The notes under the pieces were generated by a model. The model did not search any database. It was given only the letters and a program-made list of their open reading frames with translations, and was not told the origin of the DNA. 19,102 bases of DNA from Cymbomonas tetramitiformis (lineage: Eukaryota > Chlorophyta > Pyramimonadophyceae > Pyramimonadales > Pyramimonadaceae). Shown piece by piece: positions 5,827-14,453 of the stretch. The stretch is taken from positions 1-19,102 of the forward strand of contig LGRX02034571.1 in the NCBI GenBank assembly GCA_001247695.2. The letters are read 5' to 3'. Each line of letters opens with the position of its first letter. Position 1 is the first letter of the stretch. A program made the position numbers and the translations under genes.

Positions 5827-8800
5827 GTAGGCTATTGAAACCAACCACTTATCTGATTAGTGGTTGATTGCTCTATACAAGAGATGAAATTAATAAGGTT
5901 GAGCGTCAATGTGCCTTATGTCGTGAGATAGCACATTTTGGCACGCACAGGGACCTAACGGGGAAAAGGCGAGATTCACCTTCGCAACCTTCGAAATACT
6001 TGAATCACTTCGCCACTATCTCTACATCCACGCATAACCATACCTGTGGAGCATAAGCACATAGCCTTCGGTGTTTCCCCAGCCCCTGAATACTTCTAAA
6101 AACCAAAGTGACGTTGAATGAACACGAACATGCAGGGTTGGTCAACCTATTCAACATGGAAAAACACTCTATTCGGTTGCACGCAGACTCGTCTTTCGCC
6201 TCGAGCCGGCGACTACACACTGCCGGAGTCGGGGAAGGCGAGACTCTTCACTTCATTCATCCCCGAGCTGCCACTTGTTTCACCTGTCTAACAGAGAGTA
6301 TGAATGCTGTCAGAGCAAGCTGCCTCATCCGTGGCGTGTTGATTTGCTTTCTGCTTGTGCGCGTTGATACTTGTAGAGAGCTACCTTACCGCGGCGTGAG
6401 TTCTATGCCGCATAGCTTGGTAACAGGCTTGGCAGTGGCGTTAACCCCACAACCTAGGAATATAGTGTGTGATGGTTTCTTCACCTTAGGAATGCGAAAC
6501 CACGTTCTCTTTTTGCTTATGACAGTTTGTCCGCACCTACCGAGAAGCAAAATTCCTGCAGCTCATTCCACCCTCTTTTTCACTCACCTTGCCCTTCCTG
6601 GTTTCCAATATGGTTTCCAATATGGCGGATCTGTAGTGCCATTCCCGGATGAGCTCCCAACGACTAAAGTGTTACACTTTTCGAGGTTGTGTTTGTCTAT
6701 CTTTCGCCCTATTCTAGAACGTTTCCCACTTCCGCTGTGTTGATGCTGGGCTGGCTTCTGTCTGTGCGCCTTTTGCTATTCAGTGGCTGCAACGCATAAT
6801 ATCATAAAATCAGACGCAGTGTCCTCGACATAGTGTTGCTTCCCTCGTGTGCTTCGATGTTTGTGGGTTATGGCGTGCGTCATGCCTATTCGGGAGCGTG
6901 CCCGTGTGACAGAAATATCGCATCAACAGACGAGTAGGGACGCATTGATCCCTATGGTCCTTGGGTTGTTGGCTATCGCAATGCTCTCCATCGTCACCTA
7001 CGCTACCAGATCCGACAAATACATCCCGGAGTCATCTTGTGCATTATTGGTGGGAGTGGTTGCCGGGGCTATACTCAAGTCGTTGGATCATAGTTATTAC
7101 GCACCAATCTTCAAATTTAACTCCTCAATTTTTTTCCTTGGGATGCTGCCACCTCTAATGTTTTGGGGTGGTTTTAAGGTATGGTCACGTGTTGCTCTTG
7201 AAATGTTTTGAAGTTTATTGTTTGTTTGAAATTTTGTTTGTGACAGGATAGTTGGTGCCGCCATTATTGGCCATGCAATTAGTTCGATGTCATATTTCGA
7301 GGCAGCTTTCAAATATGTTTTTTTGGCACACGCCTATCACTCATATATTCAGTTCTTACAGTACTCCTAGATAATGGGTTATCATACACAGTCTACTTCT
7401 CACAGCTTTGTTACACACCACGAAGTTTTACACCTGGCGGCCAATGTGTGATGACTACAGGTGGATAAGACTGCCTTCTTTTCGGAGATCTGTACAATTT
7501 TGGTGTATGCAATTATTGGTGTATCGCTTACAATTGCGTTCGTGGGTCCATTACTCTTTGTATCAAGTGTTGGTGGGTACACACTCTATGAGTCTTTGAT
7601 GTATGCGTCGCTCATATCTGCGACGGATCCAGTTTGTGCACTGGCAATTTTGGAGAAGCAGGGCATTGAGCCCAGATTGTTTACAATATTATTTGGGGAA
7701 GCGCTTTTGAACGACGCAATAGCATTGGTGTTCTACAACTTGTTTGTAGAATTCATCGAGCAGGGCTACAGCATGCAGAAGATATGTGCAATGATCGGCC
7801 TTGGTGTGTTAAACTCATGTATGCTTCTCTCACTTTCTCTTTATCTCTCTCTTGCCCCTTAGCCATTAGGGCATACATTCTGCACATGCAAGATTTATCT
7901 CTCCCTGAATACCTATGGTACCGTTGTTTCCAGTAGCTGACATTTTGTTTGTTTCCCTCCCACCCTAAAATATCGTCAACTAAATTGCATATTTATCTTC
8001 GAGGTTTTGCTGATCTGCCCATTGCTTTTGAGATCAAGCTCTCCTATCTGATCCTCAGCAACAAAAGCTTTCAAACCGCAAAAATCCTGAAGGTCTTCCT
8101 TCATCTAACGCTAAAACTCGTGAAGATAAGTAGTTGTCGTGGCATTAATGAGGAGACTTGGTTGTGCTGTTGGTGATGTCCGTTTGGGGAATTCCAGAAC
8201 CTTAGTTGTGAAGTTTGATACTAGAGAGCTCAATTTATGGTCGTGAAAAACTTGAGGACTATCAAATAAACTTCTTGACTGTTGAGTTGGGGGCCTGTGC
8301 AAGTACCGTGGGTCCAGAGGTGGCCAAAGGTTGTAATGGTATTCAAAGGACAAGGCTGAAAAACTGCGAAAAAAGTTAAGGTTCTTAGAATGCGAACCCC
8401 TATAGGTATTCACGATCTGAAAAATGGGTATTTGTTTTCAGTCCAGATGTTATTCGATGCAATAATCTGGAAAACTCGAGTTGAAAAATCGAGTGCATGA
8501 CATCAAATTGTAGAACGATGATGAAAGCGTCACTTTAGCATCGTTTTACGATTGATGTGAAGGATCCATCAGCGTCACCACTCTGAGCGGAAACACCTGA
8601 GGCGGCTTTCGCTGCCGTCTCTTCAGCAACCTCCATCCGTTTGCTGAGGTCGTTCATCTGCTTCATCAGTGACGCAAGTAACGCAGAGTGCTGCGCCATA
8701 ATAACCGCCAAATCCGGATCCGCAGCAGCTCGAGCCACCGCTCCTGCAACCACAGGGGCACCTTGTTCTCCGTGCCCGTCGCCCTGCATGCTTTCTTGAC

Positions 8801-11800
8801 TAGTAGACATCTCGTCGTCGTCAAAAGAATACAATTTCCACAATATAAACAAGTGTGGGAATTAAAATTTTCCAGTGTGCCGCACTAAGAAAATCCTGCG
8901 AATAATTTTCTAGTGAAGTTCTTCTGCGACGGCAAAAGAACAGAGCTGCGGATTTCCTAGAGCGGAACTCCTAAGTACTGCCGAGTGCAAGCCCTCAGAT
9001 CTTTATCTCCGATGCATTTTGATCTGACGGCTCAGTAAACCCTGAACAATCTAAGGCACAGAAACCTCTAAATCTCCGCAGGCTCCGATTTAACCATATC
9101 TTTCTCAATATAAAGTGTTTGGACTATTTTGGAAGTCCAGACTCATTCAAAAGAAGAGAACCACCCTAATCGTTGAAAACTGCACGGTATGTTGAACAGT
9201 GTCTGCTTCTAGAGCTTCACTAGCGAGTGTGCTACAACTCCAAACCCTGCATAAACCCTAAATATCACTAAGGATGAGGGCTATAATGACCTGAAATCCT
9301 GATTGGATTGGGAATCTTGGGCGGTAGGAATCAGCAAAGACACTTGCAGTAGACAGTGACATAAACTGAGATTGGTTTAGGCGATAGATCAAGGAACCGG
9401 AGACCTTGGTCTAATTTTCACAATCGTTTGTGAAGTGTCGTCACATGTACTGGTGACTAGAATCAATTTGAGTGGCGTTTCGTCCTATGACTCGCTAGTA
9501 AGGCTTCCTATGAAGGTTGTGATACCTGTGCCACTTGACACGTCATACAGAGTTCAAAACACCATCAGATGCCACATTTTACGAGTGGAGAATCCAGATA
9601 TCATATACGTGTTTCATGGGTGCCCAAGCCTCAAATGCGGCATTAGTCTCGAGCCCTGGTGTGCTAGTCCATGCAAAATGCTGTTAAACGCGACGCCGTC
9701 CCTGCATCCCATACCAGGCGTGGCTCCGTCACCTGAAATTGTTCTAGTGCATAGCCCTCGCAGAATGAATAGCACTACCCTTTGGATAGGTGTCTTCCTT
9801 CTCAAAACTTGCTTTGAGTGAGCAATCCAGATGCTTTACTTCACATGCATGCTCCCTTGTTCACGCATGTGGTCTTTGGCGCCTATTTCGGAAAAGTATC
9901 TTCAGCTTCACTACGCAACATATCGCTTGCGATGCTTTGTCTCCAACTTCATCTCATCATTTGCGCTCTGTTTTCTTCGTGGATTTGGATTGGGTTGGGT
10001 GCAAGTTGTTTGCAGCAAATCCCGCGTGTGAATTGCATACATTTAATTTTTGCAGTTATCTAGTTTTTGTACACTGAATCATGAAGATAGTCCTTGTGAA
10101 TAGGCGTGCATCAATAGGAACGAACCCTTGTCAATAGGCGTGCATCAATAGGAACGAACCCTCGTGAAAAGTTGTTTGCCTTCAAGTCAGTGCAAAATAT
10201 GGCACACACTTATGCCTTTGCAACATTGATTAAAAAGCGATGAACTGCTATGCCCAGACTATGATGTTGGGAATGGCTTGCATTTTTGCGTGCAGGGGGG
10301 GCGTGCATGCTCGGAATTTTTATTGCGCTTCTAGGCACCGTCCTCATGAAGTTCACGACATGTGCTGGATATCCACCTTTGCAAGTGTTGATAGTGCTAG
10401 TTGTATGTGAGATGTCATTTTTTATTGCAGATGCTCTATATATGTCGGGCATCATCTCAAGCTTTTGTGCTGGCATTTTCATCGCGATGTACGCCCGCCC
10501 AAACTTCACATTTCAAGGTGCGACACTGCCATTACTATGAAATAAAATGGTGCCAAGCCAAAAATGGCCCGGTCGGACATGTTTTACTAGCTTTATTTGT
10601 GCTTATACAGTGATGGCGCAAGAGGTTTGTCATGGTAACATGAACAGGTCATCAACTAACAGACAATTTTTTTGACATCCTCATCCGAATACTAGAGTTG
10701 GCCACCTTCTTTGTGCTCGGGACTACATTGGTATTCAATGGGTTCCACTGGAACATGCCCTTGTGTCTTACGATCTTTGGACTTTGCTTTGCTGGTCGCA
10801 TTATCGTGATTGTTGGGCTCAGGTATGTATGCGATCTTATGCTGCTAACACAGTATTTGCATGGCGGCTTGTATGATAAACCTGTGAGGGACGCGCTTCT
10901 TAACAGTAAAATTGGATTGATCATAACAAGTATATCCTTTAGCTATGGCTTCTTGCTTACTGTATACACAATCACTTTCTAATTGTCCCTTCCAGGCCTA
11001 TCCGCGGCCAGCTAAATTGTTCTGGCCACTGTGCATTAGTGCCCATACTAGTCACACCCAGACCCTATAATCTGCCATGCACACGTAGGTCAACACTCTC
11101 TGTCTTCATCCTGCTGAGTACACAATTACTCAGAATATGATGTATTGCACAATGGTTCTGATTTTGATTGGTGATGGGCACGTGCGATATACGAGCAGCG
11201 TCCCAATAAATGTGGGCTTGCATGCTCAAGCTGCGCGTGTGAGTTTCAAAGAGCAGATTATGTTTTGCTGGGTTGGAATTCGAGGCGCCATTGCCTTCAG
11301 TGCAGTTAACGACTTGCCAATGGAAGGTGATTCCCCTGCAAATTCAAATGGTTTCATGAGTAGCATACCATCCCTAGATACATGTTTTATCCGAGATGCG
11401 TGCCACTTTTGGTGAGCTCACTCAGTGGTGCACCAACGATGAGGCCCTCTGATCTGCAATCTTTAAAGGTTGCGATGGTGAATGATGTTACCAGCTCAGA
11501 AGAAAGATGACCTTATTGGAGCGACTGAATTTATGCTGCTAGCTGGAATTTTCGTCTTTGGAACATCCACCTTCCCAATGATGAAATATCTACACATTAG
11601 GTGTGGTTTGAAGGGTGGTGAAGCTGGCGAATATCCTCAAATTGAACATCCAAGGTACGATATGGGATATTCAGTTCTGTTAATAAGTTCACACATTCTG
11701 AATGCGCTTTGAGTGCTCTTTGCACAGATGGAAAATACTCTTGCGGACACATATTCATCAAAATGTTCTATGTCAAAAGCTCTTGAAAGCATATCCGCCA

Positions 11801-11836
11801 GAGCAGTTGCAAGAAGGCGACTTCGCACTTGTTTAG
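5739..11836 (+). CDS. Na+/H+ exchanger (CPA1/SLC9 family), eight exons, 496 aa
   Basis: This is a membrane antiporter that exchanges Na+ (or K+) for H+. The coding exons are 5739-5826, 6913-7178, 7461-7818, 10296-10517, 10663-10822, 11199-11326, 11495-11654 and 11728-11836. They total 1491 bases, all seven introns are GT-AG, and every codon split across a junction resolves. Residues 1-28 form a signal peptide, and about eleven hydrophobic segments follow (from ~40 to ~435). Family landmarks are FFLGMLPPLMF (103-113), SATDPVCALAILE (171-183), FGEALLNDAIALVFY (196-210, with the Asn-Asp pair 202-203 needed for electroneutral exchange), SGIISSFCAGIFIAMY (288-303) and VGIRGAIAFS (390-399). The soluble tail after the last helix is short, ~60 residues. 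Oddity: the usual F-[N/D]-A-G after the Pro pair is FWGG here (113-116). Substrate and target membrane (plasma membrane or endomembrane) cannot be told. Junctions are predicted, not seen in transcripts. Confidence 0.88.
5827..6912 (+). other. Exchanger intron 1 (1086 bp)
   Basis: A GT-AG intron between the signal-peptide exon and the first core exon. It contains a 211-codon open frame without recognisable features (6108-6743), read from a GTG; I do not call it a gene. A perfect 12-bp tandem duplication GGTTTCCAATAT sits at 6600-6623. Confidence 0.65.
6600..6623. repeat. 12-bp perfect tandem duplication
   Basis: GGTTTCCAATAT occurs twice, back to back, inside exchanger intron 1. Confidence 0.9.
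6913..7178 (+). CDS. Exchanger exon 2
   Basis: It encodes residues 30-118: a first membrane helix (ALIPMVLGLLAIAMLSIV), the PESS...GVVAGAIL helix, and FFLGMLPPLMFWGGFK. The acceptor is GTGTGACAG|AA and the donor AAG|GTATGG, phase 0. If exon 1 were not used, an alternative start would be ATG 6870 in the same frame, after an in-frame stop at 6831. Confidence 0.85.
7461..7818 (+). CDS. Exchanger exon 3 (catalytic core)
   Basis: It encodes residues 119-237 and carries the SATDPVCALA and FGEALLNDA motifs. The acceptor is GACTACAG|GTGGAT, phase 0 with exon 2 (reads GFK-VDKTAFF as in relatives). The donor is CAT|GTATGC, phase 1. An in-frame run-on past the donor gives low-complexity Ser/Leu, supporting the exon end. 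Confidence 0.92.
8535..8810 (-). pseudogene. Possible retroelement gag N-terminus, fragment
   Basis: This 91-residue frame starts at the ATG at 8810 and ends at a TAA at 8535. The sequence opens MSTSQESMQGDG, is rich in Ala/Gly/Asp, and has a short heptad-like helix (LLASLMKQMNDLSKRMEVAEET, residues ~41-62 in two halves). That composition and layout recall the start of gag polyproteins in Ty1/copia or Ty3/gypsy elements. There is no nucleocapsid zinc knuckle, protease or polymerase downstream, so it would be a fragment. It lies antisense within exchanger intron 3. The resemblance is by composition only; an unrelated small protein remains possible. Confidence 0.35.
10092..10159. repeat. 34-bp tandem duplication
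   Basis: Two adjacent 34-base copies (10092-10125 and 10126-10159) differ at one base (CCTTGTGAAT versus CCTTGTCAAT). The first bases of a third copy follow. It lies near the 3' end of exchanger intron 3. Confidence 0.9.
10296..10517 (+). CDS. Exchanger exon 4
   Basis: It encodes residues 238-311, containing two helices and the MSGIISSFCAGIFIAMYARPN segment. The acceptor TTTTTGCGTGCAG|GG is phase 1 and the donor CAAG|GTGCGA is phase 1. Confidence 0.9.
10663..10822 (+). CDS. Exchanger exon 5
   Basis: It encodes residues 312-364: an amphipathic start (DNFFDILIRILELA), then FFVLGTTLVF and a helix ending in GRIIVIVGL. The acceptor AACTAACAG|AC is phase 1 and the donor CTCAG|GTATGT is phase 2. 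Confidence 0.9.
11199..11326 (+). CDS. Exchanger exon 6
   Basis: It encodes residues 365-407 with KEQIMFCWVGIRGAIAFS. The acceptor chosen is GAGCAG|C. An AG three bases earlier (exon from 11196) keeps phase and would add one Ser. The donor GGAAG|GTGATT is phase 1. The polypyrimidine tract here is weak. Confidence 0.82.
11495..11654 (+). CDS. Exchanger exon 7
   Basis: It encodes residues 408-460: AQKKDDLIGATEF followed by the last helix (MLLAGIFVFGTSTFPMM) and the start of the cytosolic tail. The acceptor is GTTACCAG|CT, phase 1. The donor is CCAAG|GTACGA, phase 2. Confidence 0.87.
11728..11836 (+). CDS. Exchanger exon 8 (C-terminal tail)
   Basis: It encodes residues 461-496 and the TAG stop at 11834-11836. 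Intron 7 is only 73 bases (11655-11727). Phase 2 joining rebuilds Arg461, then WKILLRTHIHQNVL and an acidic end. The tail is not conserved enough to confirm by family. Confidence 0.7.
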
Positions 11837-12641
11837 TATGGTAATACAGCTTTTCCCGCACATGCCATTTACTCCAAAGGTGCGACCACTCTTGGTGTTC
11901 ATATGCGGCAAATGTCCAAACCACCTTGCCTATTTATGTAACCAGCCATAGTCATCACTTTTCAGTTACGAAAGAATGAAGAAATAGAAGAGGAAGAAAA
12001 ACATTAATTCCTGAAGTCATATCCCCGAGAAGTGAGATACAAATAGTTTGAATTTAAAAATGACATATTTACCTTATTTATCTTATAATGTTCCTTGTCT
12101 TTATCAAAGCCATTTTTTATGAAGCTCTAATTAATTCTGTTGTCCTAACAAATTTGGAAGCTGGGAAATTAGAAGATTCTATGGTAGCATATTTTCCAAC
12201 AACATGCTCTGTTGTAAGCAGTGCTGTAGATCGGGGAATAAAAGGAGAAGCATTAATTTTCAACAACATGTTATGCTGTTTGCGGTTCCGTGGGGTGGGG
12301 AATAAAATATGACTGCTCGTGAGGAGGAGCGACATTGATGACTGGTGCTGAAAGAGCCACGCTGGAGAGAAGGCCTGTCACGATAAATCATGACGTGCCG
12401 TCATACTGAAAGGATGAAAGTGTGGGTGGGTCGGCGGGTGGTATATGGTCACTGCTATGACTGGGTGTCACTCATGTCAGATTTTGTATTAGTAGCCAAC
12501 TTTTCAGCCTGGAGTTTTGTGAAAGACCCACCATCCTTAGGCATGCTGTGCCGAGCATCTTCATACCTCGTCTGTTGCACACCTTCCTCATCTGACACGA
12601 CGTCAGATCCTTCATATATCATCTGAGAAATAACTTGGTTT
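11837..12641. other. Exchanger 3' flank, no gene recognised
   Basis: This includes the presumed 3' UTR. AATAAA-containing stretches occur at about 12237 and 12300, rather distant from the stop codon, and cannot be assigned as the polyadenylation signal. A 74-codon plus-strand frame at 12088-12312 has no known match. Near-duplicate TTTTCCAACAACATG and TTTTCAACAACATG lie near 12191 and 12257. Confidence 0.45.
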
Positions 12642-12830
12642 TGAGTATGTCATATTCGAGAAGTGTAATGAGAATAGTGGTACCAGGCTTACCACGGTTT
12701 CGAGTATGCCATATTCGAGACGTATATTCAAAGTAGTGGTACCAAGCTTCAAGACGTGTAATCAAAGTAGTGGTATCAAGCTTACCATGGGTTTGAGTGT
12801 GACATATTCAAGACGTGTAATCAAAGTAGT
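12642..12830. repeat. 60-bp tandem repeat, about three copies
   Basis: GAGTATGTCATATTCGAG begins at 12642 and recurs at 12702 (period 60) and in altered form at about 12795. An additional partial unit at 12749-12793 starts in mid-repeat. Shared blocks are 'tgtaatcaaagtagtggtac' and 'caagcttacca'. The repeat is imperfect and no coding signal follows its period. Confidence 0.8.
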
Positions 12831-13154
12831 AAATAATGAACGAAAAAAACACTCAAAGAAAATCGTAGTAGAGCTGCACCACCTCGTCGTAACCGCCCAA
12901 AGTTGCAGTGTGTTCCAGGCACTGGCGTAAAATCTGATCTAGAGTGGGCCAGCACAAGGCGTGTACGTACTCTAACGAAAGACACAAGGAACGAAAATAA
13001 ATAAAAGTCAACGCTATCATCCCATCATGCCAGCATCGAAGTGGGATCATAGCTAGAAGCCGCTAAACAGGCCGTGATGGATCCGCTGCCGACGGTGATC
13101 AATAAACACATAAGAAAATACTCAATTAAACAAAATAATGACTCTAAGCGGTCA
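12831..13154. other. No recognisable gene
   Basis: This is plain sequence between the 60-bp repeat and the gypsy fragment. Short open frames here match nothing I know, and no splice-consistent exon was found. Confidence 0.4.
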
Positions 13155-13576
13155 GGGTGACACAAGCAAGGGCCACCGAGTATGGCACATTGAATGTGCT
13201 GGCAGCGACTGTACGAACTGACCAGCCGGGGTCATATTTCGGCAATCAACCGCGTCCAGCCAACTCTCCACCTCTGCGAGGTGGGGCAGGGTGCCCAAGA
13301 CTTGACCTTCCTCAAAGAGGTCGGAGGAGTCAAGCACGGAGAGGGGATCCTTCGAGAGGTTCGACTTGGCGTCGAGTATGCTGACCTCCTTCAGGCGCTC
13401 CCAAGGCGTCTTTTGCGGAGTAGCGCGGGTCGCCTTGACAGCACATCCGTTACCAGCACCAGGTCCACCTTCACGTACTCCATGCGAGGCAAACCCACCT
13501 CCACGAGGTCCATGTACCACCGTGCCTGCCGCCGACTCAGCTCTCTCCCTGGCTCCATCAGCCACTCCAGTGGACA
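13155..13576 (-). pseudogene. Ty3/gypsy retrotransposon relic: RNase H end, frameshifted
   Basis: Read on the minus strand from 13576 to a stop at 13393-13391, one frame gives PLEWLM, then LSRRQARWYMDLVEV, then LPRMEYVKVDL, then VTDVLSRRPAL. This is the layout of the C-terminal end of gypsy RNase H (DH..L.WLM ... LSRRQARW ... NVVADALSRRP), with the usual ADALSRR altered to TDVLSRR. A TGA at 13577-13579 cuts the frame upstream. The reading then appears to shift: a different frame from about 13430 down to the TGA near 13152 reads PWERLKEVSILDAKSNL and LFEEGQVLGTLPHLAEVE, which looks protein-like and would be the linker towards integrase, though I cannot match it. No LTRs, integrase or reverse transcriptase core were found. 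It is a broken fragment. Confidence 0.72.
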
Positions 13577-13648
13577 TCAGGTAATGCTTAATTCGGATAT
13601 ATGACCCGCCCCGCACCCACACACGGGAAACGAACGAACTGCCGTAAT

Positions 13649-13987
13649 TATGACCACTTCCACGATTCAAATATGATGAAGGTGCCCAAGATTGACTGAG
13701 CCATTTGAAGCATGCCCACGTGTTCATCGACATCGTTTTACTTGGATGGATATGCTAGAGAATCGAAAATCGATGTGCCCACATTCACATTAAAGGTTGC
13801 AGGACCCCAATAAGGGCTTTTAGGGTAAAATGACACATTTTCGCGATTTTCGTATTGAATGCGACATAAATAGACGTATTCGTGGGCCTCTGCAAGTTTT
13901 ATGTAATTTCCAAAACTCAATTTGAAAGGCGCGCACTGATCCCACCCGAAAGCCACATGATATGACCATTTCCACGACTCGGATATG
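13649..13987. repeat. Dispersed direct repeat flanking the foldback
   Basis: A 27-base block beginning TATGACCACTTCCACGA at 13649-13675 recurs at 13961-13987 with four differences. A shorter GGATATGCTA block also occurs near 13747 and 13981. The second 27-base copy sits in the loop of the foldback at 13903-14082. Confidence 0.6.
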
Positions 13988-14082
13988 CTAAGGGTTGCAG
14001 TGGTAAATTTCCAGCTTTTGCAAATCGCACGGCTTTCGGCTGGGATCGGTGCGCACCTTTCACATGTGGTTTTGGAAACTAC
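13903..14082. repeat. Imperfect foldback, ~52-bp arms, 76-bp spacer
   Basis: 13903-13954 and 14031-14082 are reverse complements with about 8 mismatches in 52. Outward the pairing continues more weakly (about 12 of 15 next bases). Well-conserved blocks are GGCTTTCGG, TGGGATC, CCTTTC and TTTTGGAAA. No open frame is involved. It resembles a foldback or a MITE, but no target duplication is evident. Confidence 0.8.
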
Positions 14083-14202
14083 AAAAAACGTGGAGAGACC
14101 AGAGATGGCCCGGGTATCGCTACTTACTCCGAGTCCTCAGACTCTGAGTCTAGTCCTGTAACCTTGCGCGCGCACTCTGACTCATCATCGTGCATGCCAA
14201 AA

Positions 14203-14217
14203 GTGAATGCAATTCAC
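14203..14217. repeat. Small hairpin GTGAAT-GCA-ATTCAC
   Basis: A six-base perfect stem with a three-base loop. It overlaps the end of an open minus-strand frame. Confidence 0.6.
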
Positions 14218-14453
14218 GAGCATGTTCCCTTGGTATGCATCCTTCCGGGATCATTCGTATTACCCTCCTCCCACGCCCAGACGATATAGTCGCCCTCAAA
14301 TGGAACACACTCTGAGCTGCTCTGCAAACGTCGCTTCTTCAGAAACATCTCTTTCGCGGTAGTGCTGTTCGCACACGCGCATTGTGCCAACTGCTTCACT
14401 GTGCATATGAAGCAACCAATGTCGCGTCGTTGAGGCTCATCAGCAGACTGCAC
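14214..14453 (-). CDS. Unrecognised open frame, possible exon
   Basis: A 79-codon minus-strand frame with a run of Cys (CFIC, CACAN, SSEC), a basic KKRR segment and an acidic/aromatic FEGDYIVWAWEEG segment. A GGGGTGCAG acceptor-like site lies just upstream of its first residues, so it might be an exon rather than a complete gene. I recognise no family. The residue mix looks more protein-like than most chance frames here, but chance remains quite possible. Confidence 0.2.
   Translation of the reverse strand: MQSADEPQRRDIGCFICTVKQLAQCACANSTTAKEMFLKKRRLQSSSECVPFEGDYIVWAWEEGNTNDPGRMHTKGTCS

Larger units (their letters stand above)
7819..10295 (+). other. Exchanger intron 3 (2477 bp)
   Basis: By far the longest intron of the gene. 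It holds an antisense gag-like frame (8535-8810) and a 34-bp tandem duplication (10092-10159). A 128-codon plus-strand frame at 9435-9821 has no recognisable features. Its size may reflect a retroelement insertion, but no LTR pair or target duplication was found by eye. Confidence 0.7.

Noticed and set aside
6108..6743. 211-codon plus-strand frame
   Set aside because: It lies inside exchanger intron 1, starts at GTG, has no domain or splice logic, and exon 1 joins exon 2 in phase without it.
9243..9262. Telomere-like CCCTAAA / CCCTGCATAAACCCTAAA, and GGGTTT repeats near 18262-18290
   Set aside because: Too few and irregular units to be interstitial telomere repeats.
9435..9821. 128-codon frame in exchanger intron 3
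   Set aside because: No recognisable features, and the flanking exons already join in phase without a gap in the family alignment.
13152..13733. 193-codon minus-strand frame as one intact gene
   Set aside because: Its middle part is out of frame with the clear gypsy RNase H reading, so the frame is a composite of true and false protein.
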